From Candidatus Amarobacter glycogenicus (lineage in GTDB: Bacteria; Chloroflexota; Dehalococcoidia; Tepidiformales; Tepidiformaceae): 64,000 bases of DNA. Positions within the stretch are counted from its first letter, which is position 1. The number at the start of each line of letters is the position of its first letter. Below are positions 7,964 through 17,422 of the stretch, in pieces. The stretch lies in the NCBI GenBank assembly GCA_016719395.1, contig JADJZF010000002.1, positions 186,001-250,000 of the forward strand, written 5' to 3'. Below the pieces are notes generated by a model. That model did not search any database, had not been told where the DNA came from, and saw only the letters and a program-made list of their open reading frames with translations. The position numbers were made by a program, and so were the translations under genes.

Positions 7964-8905
7964 TTAAGTCCTCGCGCGGGGGTCGAGGACGGTGTAGCTC
8001 ACGTCCACGATGAGGTTGACGGTGACGACGGCGATCGAGAAGAACAGTGCCACGCCCTGCACGACTGCGAAGTCCTTCTGCGCCACCGCCAGGATGAGAT
8101 GCCGCCCGAGCCCGGGGATGCCGAAGATCTGCTCGAATGTGACGGTGCCCCCGATGAGCGTCGCAAGGGTCAGTCCGATGACCGTGATGACCGGAAGCAT
8201 CGCGTTCTTCAGGGCGTGCTGCGTGATGATCGCGCGCTCGCGGAGGCCCTTGGACCATGCCGTCCGGATGTAATCCTGGCGGAGGACATCGAGCATCATC
8301 GTCCTGGCGAACCGCATCACCTGGGCAGAGGTGGCGAGCGACACGATGACGGCCGGCATCCACATCTGCTGCAGGTTCTTGAGGGGATCGTCGATCAGTC
8401 CGTGATAGCGGATCGGCGGGATCCACTGGAACTGCTTGGCGAGCAGGGCGAGGACGACCGTCGCGATCAGGAACCCTGGCACCGAAAGACCGAAGATGGC
8501 GAACGAACGAAGCACATAGTCGGGCCAGCGATCCTGCCGCATGGCGGAGTACACGCCGACCGGCACACCGACGATCACCGCGAAGACGATGGCGAGGAAC
8601 GCGAGTTCGAGCGTGACCCCGATCTTCGGGCCCATCTCGGAAAGCACTGATTTCGACGTGTACGCGGACTCGCCCCAGTCCCCCCGAACGACGCGCCCGA
8701 GCCAGGCGACGTATTCCGTCGCGATCGGGTTGTTCAAGCCGTATTCGTCCTTGATCAGCTCCGCCTGCTCCGGTGTGTAGCCCTCGCCCAGCCGTGCAGC
8801 CACGACTGAATCCGGGTTCAGGCGGATCATCCCAAAGATGAGGAACGAGACGATGATGAGCGTCGGGATCGATAGGACTGCGCGGCGCAGCACGAATTGA
8901 TACAT
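7964..8905 (-). CDS. Peptide ABC transporter permease (DppB-like)
   Basis: 313 residues starting M-Y-Q-F-V-L-R-R-A-V-L, the usual DppB N-terminus, followed directly by the first membrane helix. The ATG at 8905 is chosen for this reason over a longer frame opening at 9031. The family signature R-T-A-W-S-K-G-L-R-E-R and a terminal V-D-V-S-Y-T-V-L-D-P-R are visible. It forms the heterodimeric channel with the next gene. A strong hairpin separates it from the upstream binding-protein gene. Confidence 0.93.
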   Translation of the reverse strand: MYQFVLRRAVLSIPTLIIVSFLIFGMIRLNPDSVVAARLGEGYTPEQAELIKDEYGLNNPIATEYVAWLGRVVRGDWGESAYTSKSVLSEMGPKIGVTLELAFLAIVFAVIVGVPVGVYSAMRQDRWPDYVLRSFAIFGLSVPGFLIATVVLALLAKQFQWIPPIRYHGLIDDPLKNLQQMWMPAVIVSLATSAQVMRFARTMMLDVLRQDYIRTAWSKGLRERAIITQHALKNAMLPVITVIGLTLATLIGGTVTFEQIFGIPGLGRHLILAVAQKDFAVVQGVALFFSIAVVTVNLIVDVSYTVLDPRART

Positions 8906-8936
8906 GGCCGTTGCTCCCGCCAGGGGTTGGAAGGCA

Positions 8937-8965
8937 GCGGGGAGTGTGAACTTCACACTCCCCGC
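8937..8965 (-). terminator. Hairpin between binding-protein and permease genes
   Basis: A perfect 14-base inverted repeat (8937-8950 with 8952-8965) centred on one base. With a realistic loop it leaves a 13-bp GC-rich stem. No U-run follows, so it may act as an attenuator or RNA-stability element rather than a full terminator. It lies between the end of the binding protein (8985) and the start of the permease (8905). Confidence 0.7.
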
Positions 8966-8984
8966 AGGTTGTTCCGGTGGAACG

Positions 8985-10706
8985 CTACGCCTTGAGCCAG
9001 ATGTTCTCCGACCCGTAGTAGCCCGCGGCAAACGGGAACGAAGCCGGGTTCTTCACCCTGCTGGCCCACACCGTGAGGACGCCCCGGGAACCGAACCAGA
9101 TAGGTCCTGGCGCGTTGATGATGTCGCGCTGGATCTCCTGGACGAGCGGCAGGCGAGTCTTCTCGTCGTAGATCGTGGACTGCTTTTCGAGCTTGGCATC
9201 CAGCCCTGCGAGCGAGTAGTCGCCGTAGTTCCGGGTGCCCTTCGTCTTCGTGTCCGAGTGGTGGTACAGGAGCAACTGCGCGTCCGGATACCCGCCGGAA
9301 AGGAAGAGTGTCGTCGCGAGGTCGTACTGGCGCCCCACTTCCCGAGGAAGGAAGTTGGCCGCGAAGTCCGTGCCGACGTTCTCGGTCTTCACCGTGACGC
9401 CGATGTCCTTCAGGTTCGAGACCACGACGTCGTGGATCTTTTCCGTGTCGAACGCCGTCACCGTGATGACCGTCTCTTCGAAACCGTTGGCGAGTCCCGC
9501 AGCTGCGAGGAGCGCCTTCGCTTCCTTGATCTCGTCCTCACGCTTCCCGAATCCGGGAAGCTTGGCCAGTTCGGCATCCGGGAGCACCCAGACCGGCGCC
9601 GCCGGTGTCATCGGCCCACCGACCCAGCCGACGCCGCCGAAGACCGTGTCATAGACCTGCTTCCGGTTGATCGCCCGCTGCAAGGCCAGGCGCACCCTCG
9701 GGTCCTTATAGCGGTCCTTGCCGTGGTTGATGAGGAGGCACTCGCGCGTCGTCGTCGGCGCCTTGGTGATCACGAAGTTCTTGTCGTTTTCAATCGTCTT
9801 GGCGAGGTCCGCTGTCGTTCCGATGACGTCGGTCTGGTTGGCGCGCAGCGCGTTGAGCGCCTGCTGCGGGTCGGTCTGGTGGATGTACTCAGCTCCGTCC
9901 AGCCACGATGTGTTCTGGCGCCAGTACCCGTCGGCCCGCCGCTTCAGCGCCGACTTCTGGGCGGCCACGAACTCGACGAGCTCGTACGGCCCCGAACCGA
10001 TCACGTCGGCCGCCGTCTTGATGGCGTCCGGCCCGCGCGAGGCGATTTCCTTCGGGATGATGAAGTTGTACTGGTCGCTCATGGCGGCCATCAGGTCCGC
10101 CTGTGGCGTCTTCAGCTTGAACTGCACGGTCTGTGCATCGATCACGGTGACCGAGTCGATCGCGCCGAAGTTCCCGGCGCGAGGTGAAACTGTCGCCGGG
10201 TCCTTGATGCGGTCGAAGCTCATCTTCACGTCTTCGGCGGTGACAGCGCGTCCGTTCACGGGGGCCTTGTTCTGCCACTTCGCTTCCGGGCGAATCTTGA
10301 AGGTCAGCGTCAGGCCGTCTGCGGGGATTTCCGGGAGTCCGGTCGCGAGGTCTCCCTCGACGCTGCCCTGGTTCTTCGTGCTGAAGCGCACCAGCGTGTT
10401 GCCGACGGCGCCCCAGAGGGTGACCGATTCGTGTGGCGTGTTTGTGCGGTGCGGGTCAAGGATCGAACCGATGGTGGCCAGGCCGCGCAGTGTGCCGCCC
10501 TTGACCGGCTGTTCCGTGGTCTGAGTCGGGATGACGGGCGTCAGGTTCTGGCCGCCGTTGTTGCCCGATCCTCCGTCGTCGTCATCGTCGTCGCCGCATC
10601 CCGCGAGGGCCATTCCGGCCACGCCGGCGGCGGCAATGGAGCTGCCGGCGAGTACACGCCTGCGGCTAAGCGTCCTTTTCCGATAGGAATCCCAATACTG
10701 GCTCAA
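8985..10706 (-). CDS. Peptide ABC transporter substrate-binding lipoprotein (DppA-like)
   Basis: 573 residues, family 5 solute-binding protein. The N-terminus carries a twin-arginine-like S-R-R-R-V-L-A-G stretch, a hydrophobic core and a lipobox ending A-L-A-G-C; the new N-terminal Cys is followed by G-D-D-D-D-D-D, an acidic tether. The extracytoplasmic domain has family landmarks such as P-L-T-F-K-I-R-P and V-R-L-A-L-Q-R-A-I-N-R. The start is TTG at 10706 behind an AGGAGG ribosome site. It feeds oligopeptides, or another ligand of this family, to the two permeases downstream. Confidence 0.93.
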   Translation of the reverse strand: MSQYWDSYRKRTLSRRRVLAGSSIAAAGVAGMALAGCGDDDDDDGGSGNNGGQNLTPVIPTQTTEQPVKGGTLRGLATIGSILDPHRTNTPHESVTLWGAVGNTLVRFSTKNQGSVEGDLATGLPEIPADGLTLTFKIRPEAKWQNKAPVNGRAVTAEDVKMSFDRIKDPATVSPRAGNFGAIDSVTVIDAQTVQFKLKTPQADLMAAMSDQYNFIIPKEIASRGPDAIKTAADVIGSGPYELVEFVAAQKSALKRRADGYWRQNTSWLDGAEYIHQTDPQQALNALRANQTDVIGTTADLAKTIENDKNFVITKAPTTTRECLLINHGKDRYKDPRVRLALQRAINRKQVYDTVFGGVGWVGGPMTPAAPVWVLPDAELAKLPGFGKREDEIKEAKALLAAAGLANGFEETVITVTAFDTEKIHDVVVSNLKDIGVTVKTENVGTDFAANFLPREVGRQYDLATTLFLSGGYPDAQLLLYHHSDTKTKGTRNYGDYSLAGLDAKLEKQSTIYDEKTRLPLVQEIQRDIINAPGPIWFGSRGVLTVWASRVKNPASFPFAAGYYGSENIWLKA

Positions 10707-10783
10707 AAAAAGTTCCCTCCTGGCGGTCGTGGCTCGATCGCCGTTAGCCCCGGATCCTGAGAGTACTTGCGGAGAAGGTCAAC

Positions 10784-12124
10784 TTACCGCCGGATGACGC
10801 TTTCGCCGAGCAGGTACTCCCGTGCCTCAGCTACCACATATAACGATCCCGTGACGCAGATCAGATCTTCCGCCCTGGCGTGCGACAGCGCTGCATCGAT
10901 CGCAGCTGCGACGGTGTCTTCTGCAACTGCCGCAGGCCCAAGGAAGCCAACCTCCTGGACCATCTGATAGGGGTCCATCGCCCGCGGATTGTCGAATCCG
11001 GTGCAAATGATCAATTCGGCAAGCTTCGATAGCTTCATGCCGATCTCTCGGATGTCTTTGTCGCGGTTGCATCCCAGCACCAGGAAGCAACGTTTCCACT
11101 CGAAGTACTCGCGCAGGGCCACCGCCAGGGCGGCCGCGCTCTCTCCGTTGTGCGCCCCGTCCGCCACGATGAGCGGCTTCTGTCCCATCACTTCCAGGCG
11201 CCCTGGCACCCGGGTGAACGCAACCCCATCCACGATCGCCTGTTCGGACAAAGCGAAGCCACGGCTGTGCAGCGCTTCCGCGGCGGCCACCGCCGTCGCC
11301 GCGTTTTCGAGCATGTGCCCGCCCAGCATCGGCGTCCGCATTTTCCGCTCGCCATTCGGGCCAATCAGCCGGAAGCTTTGTCCGTACGGGAACTTCTCCA
11401 GGACTTCGTACTGGTAGAGCGTCGCCACATCCAGGAGTTGGGCGCCGACTTCCGCGCACCGCTCGCCGACGACCTCGAGCACGGCCGGGTCCTGCTGTGG
11501 CGCAACCACCACCGTCGTTCCAGGTTTGATGATCCCGGACTTATCCCTGGCGATCTCCCGGGGGGTATTTCCGAGGATCGCCGTGTGTTCAAGCGAGATC
11601 GGTGTGATCACGGCGACTTCCGGAGGGTCGATGACGTTCGTGACATCGAAGCTCCCGCCGAGGCCAACTTCCACCACCTGCCAGTCGACCCGCGGTACCT
11701 GGGACCGGACGAGCCAGAAAAAGAGGGCGGTGAGCACACCGAACGTGCTCACATCGCCGTGGACGCTCTCACGCTCGGCATCGACCGCGGGCTTGATCGC
11801 GCCGATGCCGGCCGCAAACTCCGCTGGCGAAATTGCCTCGCCGTTTATCGCGATCCGCTCGGTGAACGAGTGCAGGTGCGGGCTGGTGAACAGGGCGGTC
11901 TTGTTGCCCGCGCGTTCGAGGATTCCCGCAATCATCGACGCCGTTGTGCCCTTGCCCTTCGAACCCGTGACGTGGACCGTCGGGCGGCCGCGGTGCGGGT
12001 CGTTCAGCCGGGAGAGCAGCGAACGCATCGACTCGAGGTTCATCGTCGGGTTGGCCGAGGCCTGGAAGCCGCGTTCCATGTCATTCAGGGAAAGCAGAAA
12101 GTCGAGCGCTTCGGGGTACTCCAC
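10784..12124 (-). CDS. folC: Folylpolyglutamate/dihydrofolate synthase
   Basis: 446 residues. The Mur-ligase-type P-loop T-G-S-K-G-K-G-T-T is at about residue 42, followed by the T-S-P-H-L-H-S-F-T-E-R FolC signature. E-V-G-L-G-G-S-F-D-V-T-N and an S-L-E-H-T-A-I-L-G motif complete the ATP and folate sites, and D-G-A-H-N marks the C-terminal domain. It adds glutamate to folates. The GTG start at 12124 (V-E-Y-P-E-A-L-D) is supported by a TACAAT -10 6 bases upstream; the longer open frame to 12358 reads into the divergent gene. Confidence 0.95.
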   Translation of the reverse strand: MEYPEALDFLLSLNDMERGFQASANPTMNLESMRSLLSRLNDPHRGRPTVHVTGSKGKGTTASMIAGILERAGNKTALFTSPHLHSFTERIAINGEAISPAEFAAGIGAIKPAVDAERESVHGDVSTFGVLTALFFWLVRSQVPRVDWQVVEVGLGGSFDVTNVIDPPEVAVITPISLEHTAILGNTPREIARDKSGIIKPGTTVVVAPQQDPAVLEVVGERCAEVGAQLLDVATLYQYEVLEKFPYGQSFRLIGPNGERKMRTPMLGGHMLENAATAVAAAEALHSRGFALSEQAIVDGVAFTRVPGRLEVMGQKPLIVADGAHNGESAAALAVALREYFEWKRCFLVLGCNRDKDIREIGMKLSKLAELIICTGFDNPRAMDPYQMVQEVGFLGPAAVAEDTVAAAIDAALSHARAEDLICVTGSLYVVAEAREYLLGESVIRR

Positions 12125-12130
12125 ACGGGG

Positions 12131-12136
12131 ATTGTA
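12131..12136 (-). promoter_or_regulatory. -10 element of leaderless folC
   Basis: TACAAT on the minus strand, 6 bases before the GTG at 12124. It is a near-perfect -10 with no room for a ribosome site. Confidence 0.6.
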
Positions 12137-12197
12137 CGGCCACCTGCTGTCGTGGCGTGCGTTCGACATTCCGCGGGCGCGCCCGGAGAATGCGCCG

Positions 12198-13130
12198 ATG
12201 GCGCCGTTGCCGGAGCAGTTCGAACCCTGGCTGAACCGACTTGAAGGGTTCTCCAATGCGCGGGTGCTTTCGATTACTCCCGTCGATGGCGGCGCCTCGA
12301 ACATCACCTGCAAGGTGGACCTCCTCGGGGGGAGTGCCCCGGCGGTTTGCCTCCGCATGCAGCGGGAACGAGGGATCTTCGAACCCTACGACGTCGTGCG
12401 TGAGGGCCGGGTCATCAGGGCCCTTGCCGCCACCGGAGTGCCGGTACCTCGCTTGATCGCCTCCGAGCCCGGCGGAACCGCCCTCGGCGCGCCGTTCATC
12501 GTCCTGGAGTGGGTCGATGCTCCCCACATGGGGATTGCTGCGTCTCCGAGCTTCTCAGCGTTCACCAGGGCGGTCGTAGAGATACACCGCGTCGATTGGC
12601 AATCGAACGGAATGGGGTTCCTCGGAGTCCCGGAGTCGCCGCGAGCCGGGATCTTGAGAGAACTCGACATCATCGCCAAGCGCATGCCCGCCTTCGGCTG
12701 TGAAAAGCATCCGCTCCTCGTCGCCGCGCTCGAACGCCTGCGTGCGACCGCACCGGATAGCGGCCGCCTGGCACTCTGCCAGGGCGATATCAACATCTTC
12801 AACTACCTCTTCCTGGGCGAAGAAGTCGTGGCCGTTGTGGATTGGGAACAGGCTCGCATCTCGGACCCGCGGAGCGATATCGGCCAGCTCGTCTCCCTTT
12901 CGCATCTCAAGGGCGCGCCCTTTGGCCCGGCCGAAGCGCAACCGTTCGTCCAGGCGTATGGAGTCGCGGCGGGCAGGTCGGTCACCGGCATGGCCTATTT
13001 CCGCGCCCGCTGGCTGTTCGAACTTGGGGTCATCTATCACGGCTGGCTCCGCTTCAATGACAGCCAGCCATGGTACGAGTGGGATCACCTGGCGGACCTG
13101 CTGGAGCGGTCGATCGCCGAGTTGGCCTGA
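12198..13130 (+). CDS. Aminoglycoside phosphotransferase-fold kinase, first copy
   Basis: 310 residues of the APH/choline-kinase fold. The Brenner loop is L-C-Q-G-D-I-N-I-F-N-Y-L-F (variant of H-G-D-x-x-x-x-N; Gln replaces His), and the metal-binding D-W-E follows in A-V-V-D-W-E-Q-A-R-I-S-D-P. The N-lobe has S-N-I-T-C-K-V. Such proteins in catabolic clusters often phosphorylate small alcohols or act near acyl-CoA dehydrogenases, not drugs. The ATG at 12198 leaves a 73-base divergent gap to folC. Its TGA overlaps the ATG of the next gene. Confidence 0.88.
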   Translation: MAPLPEQFEPWLNRLEGFSNARVLSITPVDGGASNITCKVDLLGGSAPAVCLRMQRERGIFEPYDVVREGRVIRALAATGVPVPRLIASEPGGTALGAPFIVLEWVDAPHMGIAASPSFSAFTRAVVEIHRVDWQSNGMGFLGVPESPRAGILRELDIIAKRMPAFGCEKHPLLVAALERLRATAPDSGRLALCQGDINIFNYLFLGEEVVAVVDWEQARISDPRSDIGQLVSLSHLKGAPFGPAEAQPFVQAYGVAAGRSVTGMAYFRARWLFELGVIYHGWLRFNDSQPWYEWDHLADLLERSIAELA

Positions 13131-14095
13131 TGGACTGGCGCGAGCGGCTCGCTGCCTACGCCGTTGGCCAGCTGCACGGTGCCGATCGGATCGAAATCGC
13201 CAACGTCCGCGGCATGCCGGCAGGCGCCAGCAACGACACAGTAGGCCTCGACCTGCGCGTGTCCTGTGACGGTTTCACTTTCGATGTCCCCCTCGTGCTT
13301 CGCCCCGAACGCCCCGACGGCATCCTCGCGCCGTACGATGTCGAGCAGCAGTACCGGGTGATGCGGGCCCTGGGATGCACCCCGGTACCCGTTCCCGCGG
13401 TGTTCTGGTACGAACCGGATCCTTCGGTGATCGGGGCGCCGTTTTTCCTTATGGAGCGCGTCTCCGGCGAAACGCTGCCGCTCTTCTGGTACGCCCCCTC
13501 GCCCCGGCTCAGCGCCGCAGCCCGCCAACTTGCCACCATCCACTCCATAGACTGGCGGGCCGCGGGGCTGGATTTCCTCCTTCCCACGGCTGCCGTGTCC
13601 TCCCCGCTCGAAAGTGCCCTCGTTGCCTGGCGGCTCCGTGCCGAGCGACTCCGCATCTCCCGCGCGCCGCTCCTCATCGCCCTCGGCGAGTGGCTGAAAG
13701 CGAACGAGCCGGCCGATGCGCGGATGGCGCTTCTCCATGGCGACCCGAACCCGGGGAACTACCTCTTCCAAGGTGACCAGGTGGCAGCTGTCGTCGACTG
13801 GGAGGTCGCCGCGATCGGCGATCCGCGCTCGGACCTGGGGTTCTATTCAGCGCTCCACACGGTCTTCGGCGGCGTCCCCGGCCCGGACGGGCGCACGCTG
13901 CTCTCCGATGCCTACCAGGGGGTGACCGGCGTCCCACTCCGGGACCTGGAGTTCTATGAAGCGACCGGACTCTACCGCATGGCGGTAGTCATGGCCGGCT
14001 GGGCCGGACGCTTCACGGGCATGGCCAGCGGCTACACCATGGACGCCATCGCCCGGCGCTTGAGCGTCTTGCTCGGACCGCGCTGGAACTTCTGA
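13130..14095 (+). CDS. Aminoglycoside phosphotransferase-fold kinase, second copy
   Basis: 321 residues, same fold as the preceding protein and a likely ancient tandem duplicate. The catalytic loop is intact: L-L-H-G-D-P-N-P-G-N-Y-L-F, then V-V-D-W-E-V-A-A-I-G-D-P. The start ATG at 13130 shares one base with the upstream TGA (TGATG), so the two are translationally coupled. The first copy has Q in place of the loop His and this one keeps it, so the pair may be functionally asymmetric. The substrate is unknown; antibiotic resistance is not implied. Confidence 0.9.
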   Translation: MDWRERLAAYAVGQLHGADRIEIANVRGMPAGASNDTVGLDLRVSCDGFTFDVPLVLRPERPDGILAPYDVEQQYRVMRALGCTPVPVPAVFWYEPDPSVIGAPFFLMERVSGETLPLFWYAPSPRLSAAARQLATIHSIDWRAAGLDFLLPTAAVSSPLESALVAWRLRAERLRISRAPLLIALGEWLKANEPADARMALLHGDPNPGNYLFQGDQVAAVVDWEVAAIGDPRSDLGFYSALHTVFGGVPGPDGRTLLSDAYQGVTGVPLRDLEFYEATGLYRMAVVMAGWAGRFTGMASGYTMDAIARRLSVLLGPRWNF

Positions 14096-14181
14096 CGAGG
14101 CCGGAGCGAGCAGTCTTCGGCTGGAGCGTGTAGAAACGACCGGACGGGCCCCTGCGAGCGGGCCCACCCGCGGGAACTAGC

Positions 14182-15789
14182 ATGGAAATCGCCCAGTACG
14201 ACGCGATCATCATCGGGGCTGGCATCTCCGGGATGTACCAGCTCCACCGCCTCCGTGGCCTGGGCCTCTCGGCCCGCGTGTTCGAGGCGGGCGACGACCT
14301 CGGTGGGACCTGGTTTTGGAACCGCTACCCGGGTTGCCGGTTCGACTCGGAAAGTTACAGCTACGGCTACTCGTTCTCCGATGACATCCTCCGTGAATGG
14401 GATTGGAGCGAACACTTCGCTGCCCAGCCGGAGACGCTTCGCTACCTGGAGTTCGTTGCCGCTAAACTCAATCTCCGCCGCGATATCCAGTTCGGTTGCA
14501 GGGTGGAGAGCGCCGCTTACGACGAGGAAGCCAATCTCTGGGAGGTGCTGCTGGCGGATGGCCGGAGCGCCAGGAGCCGCATCGTGATCACGGCCATCGG
14601 TGCACTCTCAACGCCGGTCTTGCCGGCAATCGAAGGGATCCAGAGCTTCCGCGGGCCCGCCATCCATACCGGCCTGTGGCCCAGGGAGCCGGTGGAATAC
14701 GCAGGCAAGCGCGTCGCGGTGATCGGGACGGGGGCGAGCGGTGTTCAGGTCATCCAGGAAATGGCGAAGGTGGCCGCCCACCTCACCGTCTTTCAGCGAA
14801 CGCCGAACTGGTGCGCTCCCCTGCACAACTCGCCGATCGACGCCGAGTCACAACGGCGGATTCACGCGTCCTACCCGGAGATCTTCGCCCGCTGCCGCGA
14901 GACGTTCGGACAATTCCTCCACGATTCCGACCGCCGGAACGCACTGGACCTTTCTCCCACGGAGCGCGAAGCCGTTTGGGAGCAGCTCTACGCCGAACCT
15001 GGCTTCGGAATCTGGATGGCGAACTTCCGGGACGTGCTCGTCAGCGAAGAAGCGAACCGCCTGTTGAGCGACTTCGTCGCCCGGAAGATCCGCGAGCGGG
15101 TGAACGATCCGGCGCTTGCGGAGAAGCTGATCCCCACGGACCACGGCTTCGGCACGCGCCGGGTACCGCTCGAAACGAACTATTACGAGGTCTACAACCA
15201 GGAGAATGTCCGGCTTGTCGACCTCCGCGACTCGCCGATCCAGCGAATTACTCGGGATGGCATCCAGACCACCGCCGAGGACTTCGCGTTCGACCTGATC
15301 GTGTTCGCGACCGGCTTCGATGCCGTCACCGGGGCCTTCGACCGGATCGAGTTCCGCGGCGCCGCCGGCCAAACCCTGAAGGAAGCCTGGGCCGATGGGC
15401 CACGGACTTACCTGGGCCTGCAGGTCCCGGGCTTTCCGAACCTGTTCACGCTGGTGGGCCCACACAACTCGGCGACCTTCTGCAACATCCCTCGCTGTAT
15501 CGAACAGAACGTCGACTGGGTGTCCGGCCTCCTCGCCTATGCGAAGGAGCGCGGCATCACGCGGATCGAGGCATCGGAAAAGGCGGCGGACGAATGGACC
15601 GAACACGTCCACGCCGCCGCTGGACGAATGCTCTTCAGCAAGGTCAACTCGTGGTTTACCGGAGTGAACCGGAACCAGCCGGGGCACGATCAGCGCCGGG
15701 TGTTGCTCTACGCCGGTGGTGCACCCGCCCATCGGCAGCGCTGCGACGAGGTCGCCCGGGACGGCTATCCGGGATTCCTGCTGCGTTAG
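14182..15789 (+). CDS. Flavin-containing (Baeyer-Villiger-type) monooxygenase
   Basis: 535 residues. There are two Rossmann motifs: G-A-G-I-S-G near residue 13 for FAD and G-T-G-A-S-G near 183 for NADPH. Between them is the Baeyer-Villiger fingerprint F-R-G-P-A-I-H-T-G-L-W-P (FxGxxxHTxxWP). The C-terminal L-L-Y-A-G-G-A-P-A-H-R-Q-R-C-D-E-V is the usual end of cyclohexanone/phenylacetone monooxygenase relatives. It probably inserts oxygen into ketones. It converges on the histidine kinase gene with a 4-base overlap. Confidence 0.93.
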   Translation: MEIAQYDAIIIGAGISGMYQLHRLRGLGLSARVFEAGDDLGGTWFWNRYPGCRFDSESYSYGYSFSDDILREWDWSEHFAAQPETLRYLEFVAAKLNLRRDIQFGCRVESAAYDEEANLWEVLLADGRSARSRIVITAIGALSTPVLPAIEGIQSFRGPAIHTGLWPREPVEYAGKRVAVIGTGASGVQVIQEMAKVAAHLTVFQRTPNWCAPLHNSPIDAESQRRIHASYPEIFARCRETFGQFLHDSDRRNALDLSPTEREAVWEQLYAEPGFGIWMANFRDVLVSEEANRLLSDFVARKIRERVNDPALAEKLIPTDHGFGTRRVPLETNYYEVYNQENVRLVDLRDSPIQRITRDGIQTTAEDFAFDLIVFATGFDAVTGAFDRIEFRGAAGQTLKEAWADGPRTYLGLQVPGFPNLFTLVGPHNSATFCNIPRCIEQNVDWVSGLLAYAKERGITRIEASEKAADEWTEHVHAAAGRMLFSKVNSWFTGVNRNQPGHDQRRVLLYAGGAPAHRQRCDEVARDGYPGFLLR

Positions 15790-17309
15790 CCCCGCTGGCG
15801 TGGTGGCGTTGCCCGGCCCCCCGTCGGGAGAGTGAAGACGAATGTCGTGCCTCGTCCCGGCTCGCTCGTCGCCCAAATCTCCCCGCCGTGCGCGCGGACG
15901 ATCTCGCGCGAGATAGCCAGTCCCAGCCCATAACCCTGGCGCGCGCCGTTCTGGTTGTCGCCCCTGTAGAACCGCTCGAAAAGGTGGGGCAGGTCGTTCA
16001 GCGGGATCCCGGGGCCAGTGTCGGCCACCGTGACCTGGAGCGTTCCCGGCTGAAGGTCGCGGCAGGCGACCCGGACCGTTCCGCCTTCGGGCGTGTGCCG
16101 GAAGGCGTTGTCCAGCAGGTTGTTCATCACTTGTTCCAGGCGGTCGAAGTCCCCGCGAATGTGGGCTTGCCCCTGGATCGAAGCATCCAGGGAGACCCCG
16201 CTCTCTTCGCTCCGCAACGCGAAGACCTCGCCGACGTGGCCGAACAGTTCGTTCAGGTCGATCTCGTCCTGCTGCATCGAGACCTGGCCGCTCTCGATCC
16301 GGGAGAGGTCCAGGAGTTCCTGCACCAGCCGCAGGACGCGGTTCGACTCGTCGCTGATGATCTTGGCCGAACGCTCGATACCAACCTGGTCATCGATCGT
16401 CCCGTCGAGCATGGCCTCGCTGAACCCCCTGATCGAGGTGAGCGGAGTCTTCAGTTCGTGCGAGATGTTGGCCAGGAAGTCGCGCAGCGTCTGTTGCGAG
16501 CGCTGGACCTCCTCGGTCATGCGGTTGAAGTTCGCGGCAAGGTCCCGGACTTCCCTCGGACCAGTGGCAGGGACCCGCTGACGATAGTTCCCGCGAGACA
16601 CGCTCCGCGCCGCCCGCGCGATGTTTCGTAGCGGCGCCGCGACGCTCTGGCTGAGCGCGAACCCGAGCACCAGCGCTGCCGCCACCCCGATGAGGCCCGA
16701 GAAGACCAGGCGGGGGAAGAGGTCTCCGACGATTTCGCCCAGGCTCGCAGCGGGCCGGGCGACGATGATTGCGGAGGCGTTCGTGCCTTCCAGAGCGGCC
16801 AAGGCATCCGCCCCGAGTGTGGTACTCACGCACAGGATGTCGGGGCCATCGGGCCGATCCAGGCGGCAGCGGCGGGGGTCGTTCAGCGCGTCGTCGGGCG
16901 GCTGCACCGCGAGGTCGCGGACGACCGACCCGTCGAGGTTCGTCGAGCTGGTGGCGAATCCGGAGAGGACGCGGCCGCTCGCATCGATCACAGCAACCGT
17001 CGTCTCGCGGCTCAGCCGGCCGGAGTCACTGTTGTTGAAGTAGTTGTTCAGGTCGGCCAGGAGTTTCTTGCCACTGTCGTCGCCCGTGGAGCCCGAGGGC
17101 TGATCGCCCGGCAAGGCCGAGTCCGCGGAGAGCTGGATCTGGAGGCTCGCCTGCGAGTTCACCAGCCGCCCCATGTCCTCCAGGTTCCCGTACGAGATCG
17201 AGTCCCGGTATTCCCCGAGCTGGAGTAGCAGGCTGAGTGAGGCCAGGCCCAGCGTCACCGCGATGACGAAGAAGTAGGTGACAAGCAGGCGGACCTGGAG
17301 GCTATCCAC
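15786..17309 (-). CDS. phoR: Sensor histidine kinase (PhoR-like)
   Basis: About 507 residues. Membrane helix 1 is near residues 8-29, followed by an extracytoplasmic domain of about 165 residues, helix 2 (L-V-F-S-G-L-I-G-V-A-A-A-L-V-L-G), a HAMP linker, and the HisKA box F-L-A-N-I-S-H-E-L-K-T-P-L-T with the phosphorylated His. The N-box is N-N-L-L-D-N-A-F-R-H, with D-T-G-P-G-I-P and G-L-G-L-A-I as ATP-lid boxes. The start is GTG at 17309 (or 17318); upstream frame has no coding character. It follows the PhoB-like regulator and faces the pst operon, so phosphate sensing is the likely job. Confidence 0.85.
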   Translation of the reverse strand: MDSLQVRLLVTYFFVIAVTLGLASLSLLLQLGEYRDSISYGNLEDMGRLVNSQASLQIQLSADSALPGDQPSGSTGDDSGKKLLADLNNYFNNSDSGRLSRETTVAVIDASGRVLSGFATSSTNLDGSVVRDLAVQPPDDALNDPRRCRLDRPDGPDILCVSTTLGADALAALEGTNASAIIVARPAASLGEIVGDLFPRLVFSGLIGVAAALVLGFALSQSVAAPLRNIARAARSVSRGNYRQRVPATGPREVRDLAANFNRMTEEVQRSQQTLRDFLANISHELKTPLTSIRGFSEAMLDGTIDDQVGIERSAKIISDESNRVLRLVQELLDLSRIESGQVSMQQDEIDLNELFGHVGEVFALRSEESGVSLDASIQGQAHIRGDFDRLEQVMNNLLDNAFRHTPEGGTVRVACRDLQPGTLQVTVADTGPGIPLNDLPHLFERFYRGDNQNGARQGYGLGLAISREIVRAHGGEIWATSEPGRGTTFVFTLPTGGRATPPRQRG

Positions 17310-17422
17310 CGGGTGCACCGCCGCCGCGGACGCGGCACGGCGAGGATGCGCGCTGCCGTGCAACCTCGGGATTAGCCATCCTCGACCAGTGGGCGAGCGT
17401 CGGCGCACCTCCCCGTGCGCGG

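Noticed and set aside
8904..10187. 427-codon open frame antisense to the peptide-binding protein gene
   Set aside because: It mirrors codon usage of the minus-strand gene, is Arg/Val/Asp-rich with no domain, and the opposite strand carries a clear lipoprotein.
14496..16631. 711-codon plus-strand frame over the monooxygenase and kinase genes
   Set aside because: Arg/Pro/Gly-rich shadow of two well-supported genes on different strands.
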